A DNA stretch of 7,485 bases, taken from positions 1 to 7,485 of the forward strand of contig CAAGJR010000138.1 in assembly GCA_900770265.1 (NCBI GenBank), given 5' to 3'. Positions 1-5,479 of the stretch are shown here, one piece after another. A program made the translations under genes and the position numbers. The DNA comes from an uncultured Acidaminococcus sp. (GTDB lineage Bacteria > Bacillota > Negativicutes > Acidaminococcales > Acidaminococcaceae). The notes below the pieces were generated by a model. It did no database searches. It saw only the letters and a list, made by a program, of their open reading frames with translations, and had not been told where the DNA came from. Every line of letters begins with the position of its first letter. The first letter of the stretch is position 1.

Positions 1-455
1 GCTCCCTGGGCCAGGGAAAAACCGGCCAGGGTCCGATAAGCCAGGAAGAGCAGCCCCAGGGGATAGAACAGTTCCTCATACAGCTGCTGTTCCGCCATAT
101 CCAGGAACGAAAGGAGCAGCAGCAGGGACAGGATGCCCCAGCGCACCAGGAGCAGCAGGCCCGGAGCCGTCTGCAGCCCCACCAGCAGGAACAGCAGGCC
201 GGTCACCGCCTCCTGCCAGAAATACCGGGCCGGGATCAGGGCCCCGCAGTAGCGGCAGCGGCCGTCGTTCAGAAAATAGCCGGCCAGGGGTACCAGGTCC
301 CGTACCCCCAGCCGGTGACCGCAGCTGTCGCAGTGGGACCGGGGGCTCCACAGGCTCTCCTCCCGCTGCAGCCGCACGGCACACAGGCTCAGGAAGCTGC
401 CCAGGCAGCAGCCGATGACGAAACAGAAAATACCATACACAACGTGATCGAACAT
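1..455 (-). CDS. Prepilin peptidase (A24 family, type IV pilus/competence type), C-terminal part outside window
   Basis: Membrane aspartyl protease that would cleave, and in this family often N-methylates, type IV pilin-like precursors at the inner membrane. About 151 residues are visible; the frame is open to base 1, so the gene is cut by the window edge. Residues 5-26 form a hydrophobic segment ending in GSFLSLCAVRL, matching the family's GSFLNVxxxRLP signature. A cytoplasmic four-cysteine module follows (CDSC at 42-45, CRYC at 67-70, with the GxxIPxRYFWQE element), and then hydrophobic helices from about 85. FLD at 117-119 probably holds the first catalytic Asp; the second motif (GxGDxK) lies beyond the edge. 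Two ATGs stand in tandem (458 and 455). GGAGG is 3 nt before the first and 6 nt before the second, so 455 is preferred. The gene starts 12 nt after the comM stop, so co-transcription is likely. Oddity: the usual LPD/IPD after the catalytic Asp reads LYE. The family call is firm; whether it serves competence or pili is inference. Confidence 0.86.
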   Translation of the reverse strand, partial: MFDHVVYGIFCFVIGCCLGSFLSLCAVRLQREESLWSPRSHCDSCGHRLGVRDLVPLAGYFLNDGRCRYCGALIPARYFWQEAVTGLLFLLVGLQTAPGLLLLVRWGILSLLLLLSFLDMAEQQLYEELFYPLGLLFLAYRTLAGFSLAQG

Positions 456-467
456 CATACACCTCCG

Positions 468-1991
468 TCAGCCCTGGATGCTGGTCCGCAGCTGGATGGC
501 CTCCCCCAGGTGGAGGGCCGTGATCTCCCGGCTGCCGGCCAGGTCGGCAATGGTCCGGGCCACCTTGATGATCCGGTCATGGCTGCGGGCACTGAGGCCC
601 AGGCTGATGAAATATTTTTCCAGCAGGCTTTCCGCCTCCGGCGTCATGGGGCAGAAAGCCTTCACCTCCCGCCGTCCCATGCTGGCGTTACAGAACAGAT
701 GGGTGCCCTTCAGCCGTTCCCGCTGGAGCTGCCGGGCCGCCACCACCCGCTCCCGGATGGCCGCCGAGCTTTCCTCCTTCCGGGTGCTCTTCATCTCCTG
801 GTACTGGAGCCGGGGCACATGGATCTGGATATCGATCCGGTCCAGCAGGGGGCCGGAGATCTTCTTCCGGTACCGGGCGATATCCCCGGGCCGGCAGGTA
901 CACTGGTGGATGTTGTCCTCCTCCCCCCAGAACCCGCAGGGGCAGGGATTCTGGGCCGCCACCAGGATGAACCGGGCCGGATAGGTCAGGGACGCCTGCA
1001 CCCGGCTGATGGTGACCATGCCGTCCTCCAGGGGCTGGCGCAGCACTTCCAGGGCACTGCGGGAGAATTCCGGCAGCTCGTCCAGGAACAGCACCCCATG
1101 GTGGCTCAGGGTCACTTCCCCGGGCCGGGGGATGCTGCCGCCCCCGATGAGGGCGCTCTGGGACACCGTATGGTGGGGGCTCCGGAACGGCCGCTCCACC
1201 ATGATGCCATGGCGGCTTTTCAGCAGGCCGGAGATGCTGTAGATCTTCGTCACCTCCAGGGCCTCCTCCTCTGTCATGGGCGGCAAAATGCTCGGGAGCC
1301 GCCGGGCCAGCATGGTCTTGCCGGCCCCGGGGGCGCCCACCATGAGCACGTTGTGGCCGCCGGCCGCCGCGATTTCCAGGGCCCGTTTCGCCACCCGCTG
1401 GCCCTGCACATCGGCGAAATCCACCAGGTCCTCCGGCGGGCTCTCCAGGTCCAGCACCTTCTTGGCCAGGGGCTGCAGGGGACGGGTCCCCTCGAAATGG
1501 TCGATGATCTCGCCCAGGCTGCTCACCGTATAGACTTCGATGCCGTCCACCAGTTCCCCTTCCGTGGCGTTCCCCGCCGGGATGAAAATGGAGGGGAGGC
1601 CCTCTTCCCGGGCCCGGAGGATCATGGGCAGGATGCCGTTCACCGGCCGCAGCGTGCCGTCCAGGGCCAGTTCCCCGGCGAACACCGGCATGGGGTCCGG
1701 CAGCTTCACATACTGTTTGGCCGCCAGCACCCCCAGGGCGATGGGCAGGTCCAGCCCGGCTCCGTCCTTTTTCAGGTCCGCCGGGGCCAGGTTCACGGTG
1801 ATGTGGGTATCGGGAAAATGGAAGCCGGAATTCTTGATGGCGGCCTTCACCCGTTCCCGGGCCTCCTTCACAGCCACATCCGGCAGGCCCACCATTTCAA
1901 AGGCCGGCATGCCGTTGGTCACATCCACTTCCACCGTGACCATTTCTCCGTTGATACCCCGGGTGGTCTCCCCCCAAGTGCGTGCATACAT
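468..1991 (-). CDS. comM: ComM/YifB family Mg-chelatase-like AAA+ ATPase
   Basis: 507 residues, the usual full length for the family. In naturally competent bacteria ComM is a hexameric helicase that promotes branch migration and integration of incoming single-stranded DNA. Residues about 20-160 form the Lon-protease-like N-terminal domain (VGLPDVAVKEARERVKAA; NLAPADLKKDG). The AAA+ core has Walker A GAPGAGKT at 219-226, FRSPHHTVS at 269-277 and Walker B LFLDE at 301-305. Cysteines 350, 352, 364 and 366 form the CPCG...CTC cluster typical of YifB proteins. The C-terminal Mg-chelatase domain runs from about 400 and includes GLSARSHDRIIKVARTIADL. AAGGAG lies 8 nt before the ATG. The gene follows yraN after 66 nt with no terminator visible, and a prepilin peptidase follows 12 nt downstream. 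Codon use is strongly GC-ending (CGG, CTG). The family is certain; a role in transformation in this organism is inferred. Confidence 0.97.
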   Translation of the reverse strand: MYARTWGETTRGINGEMVTVEVDVTNGMPAFEMVGLPDVAVKEARERVKAAIKNSGFHFPDTHITVNLAPADLKKDGAGLDLPIALGVLAAKQYVKLPDPMPVFAGELALDGTLRPVNGILPMILRAREEGLPSIFIPAGNATEGELVDGIEVYTVSSLGEIIDHFEGTRPLQPLAKKVLDLESPPEDLVDFADVQGQRVAKRALEIAAAGGHNVLMVGAPGAGKTMLARRLPSILPPMTEEEALEVTKIYSISGLLKSRHGIMVERPFRSPHHTVSQSALIGGGSIPRPGEVTLSHHGVLFLDELPEFSRSALEVLRQPLEDGMVTISRVQASLTYPARFILVAAQNPCPCGFWGEEDNIHQCTCRPGDIARYRKKISGPLLDRIDIQIHVPRLQYQEMKSTRKEESSAAIRERVVAARQLQRERLKGTHLFCNASMGRREVKAFCPMTPEAESLLEKYFISLGLSARSHDRIIKVARTIADLAGSREITALHLGEAIQLRTSIQG

Positions 1992-2057
1992 GGGATCAGC
2001 TCCTTCTGGTGATTTGGGTTGGGTCGGACAGCTCCGGCAAACGGTTCTGTCTTTCTG

Positions 2058-2414
2058 TTAAAAACAATTCTTCAAATGATTCAGAGAAATCTGTCCATAC
2101 AGATCCAGGACTTCAATGATATCGAACTGGTATCGGAACCGGGACACCTCATGGGTCTTCAGATACAGGTAGGCGCTTTTGCGCAGCCGTCCCTGCTTGG
2201 CGCGGGTCACGGCTTCCGCCGGCCGCCCGTAGGTCAGGCTGTGCCGGCTCTTCACCTCCACAAAGGCCAGGATGCCCCGCCGCCGGGCGATGATGTCGAT
2301 TTCGCCCCAGTGGCAGCTGAAGTTCCGGTCCAGGATCTCATAGCCCTGCCTCTCCAGGTAACGGACCGCTGCATCTTCGCCCCAGTTGCCGAATTTCCGC
2401 CGGGCATGGACCAT
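2058..2414 (-). CDS. yraN: YraN/UPF0102 family nuclease-fold protein
   Basis: 118 residues from the chosen start. UPF0102 proteins have a Holliday-junction-resolvase/restriction-endonuclease-like fold; their cellular role is not well settled. Visible signatures are RRKFGNWGEDAAVRYLERQGY at 5-25 (the family's GxxGExxAxxYLxxxGY), RNFSCHWGEIDIIA at 30-43 and FVEVKSR at 51-57. The GEID acid and the ExK pair (E53, K55) are the expected metal-site residues. Three in-frame ATGs compete: 2441 (inside the upstream heptamer repeat, no Shine-Dalgarno), 2426 (an AAAGG directly abutting it) and 2414 (AAAGGA 11 nt upstream). I chose 2414 because it has the only usable spacing and the family motif begins right after it. 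The longest form would be 127 residues. The gene lies between rnhB and comM, a common neighbourhood for this family in Firmicutes. Confidence 0.93.
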   Translation of the reverse strand: MVHARRKFGNWGEDAAVRYLERQGYEILDRNFSCHWGEIDIIARRRGILAFVEVKSRHSLTYGRPAEAVTRAKQGRLRKSAYLYLKTHEVSRFRYQFDIIEVLDLYGQISLNHLKNCF

Positions 2415-2439
2415 AACAGGCACCATCCTTTCATCGTTC

Positions 2440-2488
2440 ATAGTTCATAGTTTGTAGTTCATAGTTCATAGTTTGTAGTTCATAGTTC
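2440..2488 (-). repeat. Heptanucleotide tandem array, (R)AACTAY type, seven units
   Basis: Read on the minus strand, seven consecutive 7-bp units run GAACTAT, GAACTAC, AAACTAT, GAACTAT, GAACTAC, AAACTAT, GAACTAT. The first three units repeat exactly, giving a 21-bp higher-order period (2440-2460 equals 2461-2481). A degenerate eighth unit, GAACGAT (2433-2439), runs into the yraN 5' end. The array contains several ATG and TGA triplets and supplies the furthest-upstream possible yraN start (2441). It is non-coding by its stops in all frames. Function unknown; it could be a slippage-prone microsatellite or one copy of a dispersed intergenic repeat. Confidence 0.95.
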
Positions 2489-2505
2489 AGCCAGCGGAGC
2501 TGGCT
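2489..2505. other. Perfect 7-bp hairpin between the two heptamer arrays
   Basis: AGCCAGC (2489-2495) and GCTGGCT (2499-2505) are exact reverse complements around a 3-nt loop. In the direction of transcription no T-run follows: the next bases are the first GAACTAT unit. It therefore does not look like an intrinsic terminator of rnhB. It could be an mRNA processing or stability element, or part of the repeat element as a whole. Confidence 0.75.
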
Positions 2506-2513
2506 TCCTTTCT

Positions 2514-2555
2514 CCACTAACCACTAACCACTAGCCACTAATCACTAATCACTAA
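2514..2555 (-). repeat. Heptanucleotide tandem array, YTAGTGR type, six units
   Basis: Immediately after the rnhB stop, the minus strand reads TTAGTGA, TTAGTGA, TTAGTGG, CTAGTGG, TTAGTGG, TTAGTGG without a break. The rnhB stop lies in a further degenerate unit, GAAGTGA (2556-2562), so the array grades into the coding end. The substitutions are ordered: A-ending units lie next to rnhB and G-ending ones further away. Its unit is unrelated in sequence to the other 7-bp array 25 nt downstream, although the period is the same. Function unknown. Confidence 0.95.
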
Positions 2556-3368
2556 TCACTTCAGCCTGATCAGCTCATTCTCGCTGATGGCCTCCCCCAT
2601 ATCCCCCATGCTCTTCAGGGGTTCGTAGCTGCGCCGGTGCCAGGGTGTGGGTCCGCAGTCCAGGATGGCATGCATGTGCTTGGCCGTGCCATACCCCTTG
2701 TGGCCGGCAAATCCGTATTGGGGATAGTCCCCGTCCAGCTTCACCATGATCCGGTCCCGGGTCACTTTGGCGATGATGGACGCTGCCGCCACGGCCGCAC
2801 TCTTGCTGTCCCCCTTGACCACGTCCTGCACCGGCAGGTCCGGGATGGAAAGAGGCATGGCGTCGGTGATGGCCGCCTGGGGCCGCACGTTCAGATGGGT
2901 CAGGCACAGGGTCATGGCCTCTTTGGCCGCCTGGTAGATGTTCAGTTCATCGATTTCCCGGGGACCCAAAATGCTTACCGTTACGGCCTCTGCCTGGTCC
3001 ACGATTTCATCGTACAGGAGCTCCCGGCGTTTGGCCGAAATCTTCTTGGAATCGTTCAGGCCCGGCAGCCAGATGGTGTGGGGCAGGATCACTGCCGCCG
3101 TCACCAGGGGTCCGGCCAGGGGTCCCCGACCCGCTTCGTCGCAGCCGGCCACCGCTTCCAGCCCCTTTTCCCAGTACTGCCTTTCCAGGGCCTGGAGGCA
3201 TGCCAGCCGTTTTCTTTCCTCCAGTTTCCGTGCCTTTTTTCTTTCATAGAGAGCCAGAAGGTGCTGCACCCCCGCCCGGGAATCCTGCGTCCACAGGGCC
3301 AGTTCCTCGGCGGTCGGACCTTCATTCAGACGGGCTTTGATGTAGCTGACCTTTTTCTTCTCGTCCAT
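2556..3368 (-). CDS. rnhB: Ribonuclease HII
   Basis: 270 residues. RNase HII nicks DNA 5' of a single embedded ribonucleotide and removes RNA from RNA-DNA hybrids. Residues 1-70 are the charged helical N-terminal extension seen in many Firmicutes RnhB proteins. The catalytic core starts with GCDEAGRGPLAGP at 75-87, giving D77 and E78. NDSKKIS is at 105-111, D169 is in ITDAMPL, and D187 is in VVKGDSKSAAVAAASIIAKVTRD; together these complete the DEDD metal set. AGHKGYGT at 221-228 and H/R-rich HRRSYEP at 244-250 match the family end. The start ATG overlaps the rbgA stop in a TAATG junction, and GGAGG lies 9 nt upstream inside rbgA, so translation is probably coupled. An upstream in-frame extension into rbgA exists but is only a shadow. 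The stop codon sits in the edge of a heptamer repeat array. Confidence 0.97.
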   Translation of the reverse strand: MDEKKKVSYIKARLNEGPTAEELALWTQDSRAGVQHLLALYERKKARKLEERKRLACLQALERQYWEKGLEAVAGCDEAGRGPLAGPLVTAAVILPHTIWLPGLNDSKKISAKRRELLYDEIVDQAEAVTVSILGPREIDELNIYQAAKEAMTLCLTHLNVRPQAAITDAMPLSIPDLPVQDVVKGDSKSAAVAAASIIAKVTRDRIMVKLDGDYPQYGFAGHKGYGTAKHMHAILDCGPTPWHRRSYEPLKSMGDMGEAISENELIRLK

Positions 3369-4261
3369 TACTGTTCTCCTCCCCCTTTGGGTGCCGATTC
3401 CAGGGTGAATGCCCCCAGCTTTCCGGTCTTGAAGTCCCGCAGCACCATCTGGATGGTCTTGTTCTTGTCGGCCACGCCGCCGGCCTGCAGCCAGCCCCGG
3501 GCCAGGGCGATCTTTTCCTCCACGGTCTCCACCGTATCCTCCGGCGTCAGTTCGATCCGGTAATTGGCGCACAGCTCCTGGGGATACAGCTTCAGCAGCC
3601 GCTGCACCAGGATGTGCACGGCGATTTCCTGGTCGAACACCTCTTCCCGGATGGCCCCGGTCACAGCCAGGCAGAACCCGGTTTCCGGATTGTCGAACTT
3701 CGGCCACAATACCCCCGGGGTATCCAGCAGTTCCAGACCCTTGCCCAGGATGACCCACTGGGGGCCCCGGGTCACGCCGGGTTTATTCTGGGTTACGGTC
3801 TTGTTCCGGCCCAGCAGCCGGTTGATCAGGGTGGATTTCCCCACATTGGGGATGCCCACGATCATGACCCGGATGGACCGGTTGCGCACGCCCTTCTTCC
3901 GCCATTTTTCCAGGGTGGGTTCCCCGGCCTTCTGGATGGCGGACACCAGGGCCTTGACGCCCCGGCCCTTCTGGCAGTCCACTTCCAGGGCCGTGAAGTT
4001 CTTTTTCTTCAAATAAGCCAGCCAGGCCTTCGTCTGGTCCGGGTCCGCCATGTCGGTCTTGTTCAGCACCACAATCTTCTGCTTATTCCCGATGAGCTGC
4101 TGCAGCATGGGGTTGGCACTGCTGCGGGGGATGCGGGCATCCAGCAGTTCCACCACCACATCCACCAGTTTCAGGTTGGCTTCCATCATCCGTTTGGCCT
4201 TGGTCATATGGCCCGGGAACCACTGGATGTGCAGTTTCTTTCCTCCAAAAGTATTTTCCAT
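3368..4261 (-). CDS. rbgA: Ribosome biogenesis GTPase RbgA (YlqF)
   Basis: 297 residues, close to the family norm of about 280-300. RbgA is a circularly permuted GTPase needed for a late step of 50S subunit assembly in Firmicutes. The permuted motif order is visible: G4 NKTD at 67-70, G5-like DCQKGRG at 95-101, G1 GIPNVGKST at 136-144, G2 region PGVTRG at 161-166, then G3 DTPG at 180-183. The N-terminal HIQWFPGHMTKAKR (11-24) is the hallmark of the YlqF/YawG group. The C-terminal part (about 200-285) is the helical RNA-binding domain. AAAGGA lies 9 nt before the ATG. This is the first gene after a clear promoter (4319-4348) and it overlaps rnhB by one base. Neighbouring ribosome genes (rplS, rimM) fit its role. 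Confidence 0.97.
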   Translation of the reverse strand: MENTFGGKKLHIQWFPGHMTKAKRMMEANLKLVDVVVELLDARIPRSSANPMLQQLIGNKQKIVVLNKTDMADPDQTKAWLAYLKKKNFTALEVDCQKGRGVKALVSAIQKAGEPTLEKWRKKGVRNRSIRVMIVGIPNVGKSTLINRLLGRNKTVTQNKPGVTRGPQWVILGKGLELLDTPGVLWPKFDNPETGFCLAVTGAIREEVFDQEIAVHILVQRLLKLYPQELCANYRIELTPEDTVETVEEKIALARGWLQAGGVADKNKTIQMVLRDFKTGKLGAFTLESAPKGGGEQ

Positions 4262-4318
4262 TCTGATTTGTCCTTTCTCTATAGACAGCGGCCCAGCCGC
4301 CTGATTCGCATAGGCCCC

Positions 4319-4348
4319 ATTATATCATGAAAGCCAGTGGGATGCGAA
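4319..4348 (-). promoter_or_regulatory. Sigma-70-type extended -10 promoter for rbgA-rnhB
   Basis: On the minus strand a perfect TATAAT (4324-4319) is preceded by TGA, forming an extended -10. An 18-bp spacer separates it from TTCGCA (4348-4343), which matches four of six consensus -35 bases. The predicted start is near 4312, leaving a leader of about 50 nt. The leader contains the short hairpin GCGGC-TGG-GCCGC and the rbgA ribosome-binding site. It follows the lepB terminator, consistent with a new transcription unit. Confidence 0.75.
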
Positions 4349-4384
4349 TGGTGCAAAAATCCGTCCATTATCTGCAATTTTGTG

Positions 4385-4411
4385 CAGGGAAGGAGGCCTT
4401 TCTCCTTCCTG
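4385..4411. other. Inverted repeat downstream of the lepB terminator
   Basis: GGAAGGAG (4388-4395) and CTCCTTCC (4402-4409) are exact reverse complements around a 6-nt loop. On the minus strand the stem extends to CAGG/CCTG with one bulged C, covering 4385-4411. No T-run follows on either strand, so it is not a standard terminator. It lies between the lepB terminator and the rbgA promoter in a 197-nt gap. A smaller CTGCA/TGCAG inverted repeat (4372-4387) overlaps its edge. Function unknown. Confidence 0.6.
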
Positions 4412-4415
4412 ACAT

Positions 4416-4447
4416 AAAAAAGAAGGCTGCCGCCACAGCGACAGCCT
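4416..4447 (-). terminator. Intrinsic terminator after lepB
   Basis: On the minus strand the 10-bp stem AGGCTGTCGC / GCGGCAGCCT has one U-G wobble and a TGTG loop, and is followed by TCTTTTTT. The stem begins 11 nt after the lepB stop codon. It separates lepB from the rbgA transcription unit. Confidence 0.92.
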
Positions 4448-4458
4448 CGATGTGAAAT

Positions 4459-4998
4459 TTACGGCAGCGAACGCATCTGACCCAGAGGCCAGAAGATCAC
4501 GCTGGCTTTGCCCTTGACCAGGCTCAGGTCCACGAAGCCCACGTCCTGGAAGCGGCTGTCTTCGGAATTGTTCCGGTTGTCGCCCATGACGAAGATCTTG
4601 CCCTGGGGCACGGTCACCTTGGGCAGGTTCGTGTGGAAGGGTTCCCGGATGTAGCTTTCATCGATGGCTTCCCCGTTCACGATGGTCTTGCCGTCTCTGA
4701 TTTCGATGGTGTCCCCGCCCACGGCGATGACCCGCTTGATGAAGTCGCGCCGGGTGTCACTGGGATACTTGAACACGATGATCTCGCCCCGTTTGGGCTG
4801 ACGGGTGTAGTACACCAGCTTGTTTACCAGCAGCCGTTCCTGGTCCTGCAGGGTGTTCATCATGGAAGGCCCGGACACCATATAGGGTTCCACCAGGAAG
4901 GTCCGGATCCCGAAGGCCAGCACCACCGCCACGATGATGGAGATCAGCCAGTCACTGACGGTATCCTGCCAGGAATCCGACTTCTTGTTTTCGCTCAT
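4459..4998 (-). CDS. lepB: Signal peptidase I
   Basis: 179 residues, similar to Gram-positive-type SipS enzymes. It cleaves signal peptides from exported proteins at the outer face of the cytoplasmic membrane with a Ser/Lys dyad. A short charged N-terminus is followed by one membrane segment at about 17-35 (WLISIIVAVVLAFGIRTFL). The catalytic Ser45 lies in SGPSMMNTL (42-50) and Lys88 in RRDFIKRVIAVGGD (83-96). The conserved box GDNRNNSEDSR is at 139-149. The single N-terminal anchor matches the Firmicutes form rather than the two-anchor E. coli form. AAGGAG lies 6 nt before the ATG. The rplS terminator ends only 17 nt upstream, so there is no room for its own promoter in the gap; expression probably relies on read-through or on a promoter inside rplS. 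A strong terminator follows. Confidence 0.97.
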   Translation of the reverse strand: MSENKKSDSWQDTVSDWLISIIVAVVLAFGIRTFLVEPYMVSGPSMMNTLQDQERLLVNKLVYYTRQPKRGEIIVFKYPSDTRRDFIKRVIAVGGDTIEIRDGKTIVNGEAIDESYIREPFHTNLPKVTVPQGKIFVMGDNRNNSEDSRFQDVGFVDLSLVKGKASVIFWPLGQMRSLP

Positions 4999-5015
4999 AA
5001 TTTTCTCCTTCGCAT

Positions 5016-5044
5016 AAAAAAGGCAGTTGCCGGAGCAACTGCCT
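5016..5044 (-). terminator. Intrinsic terminator after rplS
   Basis: On the minus strand AGGCAGTTGC (5044-5035) and GCAACTGCCT (5030-5021) form a perfect 10-bp stem with a TCCG loop. The stem ends in a run of six T, the first of which is the last stem base. It begins 12 nt after the rplS stop and ends 17 nt before the lepB start. The opposite strand lacks a T-run, so it acts only for leftward transcription. Confidence 0.94.
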
Positions 5045-5056
5045 GATTTGTCCGGA

Positions 5057-5398
5057 TTAGCGGCGTTCTTTGATACGAGCAGCTTTACCGGTCAGTTTAC
5101 GCAGATAATACAGTTTGGCTCTGCGCACAACGCCTCTGTGAGATACAACGATCTTTTCCAGACGCGGAGAGTGTACAGGGAACATCCGTTCTACGCCAAC
5201 GCCGGAAGCAACACGGCGAACGGTGAACATTTCCCGCGCACCAGCACCACTCCGTGCAATGCAGACGCCTTCAAACAGCTGAACACGTTCACGAGAACCT
5301 TCGACAACCTTTACATAAACCTTCAGGGTATCGCCAGGACGGAATTCAGGAATGTCGGAACGCAGCTGTTCCTTTTCAATTGCTTCAATTACGTTCAT
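5057..5398 (-). CDS. rplS: 50S ribosomal protein L19
   Basis: 113 residues, the standard length. L19 sits at the 30S-50S interface and contributes to intersubunit bridges. The family signatures are FRPGDTLKVYVKVVEG (19-34), RVQLFEGVCIARSGAG (38-53), FTVRRVASGVGVERMFPVHSP (58-78) and the basic end RRAKLYYLRKLTGKAARIKERR. AGGAGG lies 9 nt before the ATG. Codons differ from the GC-extreme neighbours: CGT, GTT and GCA/GCT are frequent, as expected for a highly translated gene. It has its own promoter, a structured leader and a terminator, so it is probably a monocistronic unit within the wider cluster. Confidence 0.99.
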   Translation of the reverse strand: MNVIEAIEKEQLRSDIPEFRPGDTLKVYVKVVEGSRERVQLFEGVCIARSGAGAREMFTVRRVASGVGVERMFPVHSPRLEKIVVSHRGVVRRAKLYYLRKLTGKAARIKERR

Positions 5399-5473
5399 TT
5401 ATAATTTCCTCCTCAGAATCCAAGACGTTCATGTCTAGCCACGTGCTAACAGCGGACCGCCCGTTAATGCATA
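5399..5473 (-). promoter_or_regulatory. Structured rplS mRNA leader, candidate L19 autoregulatory leader
   Basis: The predicted leader is about 75 nt. Three consecutive small hairpins can be drawn: AACGG(g)C/GCUGUU around 5450-5466, UAGC/GCUA with loop ACGUG (5436-5448), and AGAC/GUCU with loop AUGAAC (5423-5436, sharing a base with the previous one). The rplS Shine-Dalgarno follows. Ribosomal protein leaders upstream of rplS are known in Firmicutes, so an L19-responsive element is plausible. I cannot confirm a match to the described motif by eye. Confidence 0.45.
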
Positions 5474-5479
5474 CGCTGT

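Noticed and set aside
315..2012. A 565-codon open frame on the plus strand opposite comM
   Set aside because: It mirrors comM codon structure in GC-rich DNA, its product is rich in H, G, P and Q with no recognisable domain, and comM is a certain gene on the other strand.
2489..2505. Intrinsic terminator for rnhB
   Set aside because: The stem is followed by GAACTAT repeats, not a T-run, in the direction of transcription.
2440..2555. CRISPR array
   Set aside because: The units are 7 bp with no unique spacers and there are no cas genes nearby.
2637..3563. A 308-codon plus-strand frame opposite rnhB and the end of rbgA
   Set aside because: It crosses two well-supported genes, has low-complexity composition and no family motif; it is an antisense shadow.
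2556..3758. A 400-codon version of rnhB extending into rbgA
   Set aside because: The extra N-terminal residues are an out-of-frame reading of rbgA. RNase HII homology and the ribosome-binding site support the ATG at 3368.
3614..4330. A 238-codon plus-strand frame opposite rbgA
   Set aside because: Same GC-driven shadow effect; no motif, and its end runs through the rbgA promoter.
5057..5398. Horizontal transfer of rplS suggested by lower GC and different codons
   Set aside because: CGT/GTT/GCA-rich usage is the normal translational-selection signature of a ribosomal protein gene in its expected location.
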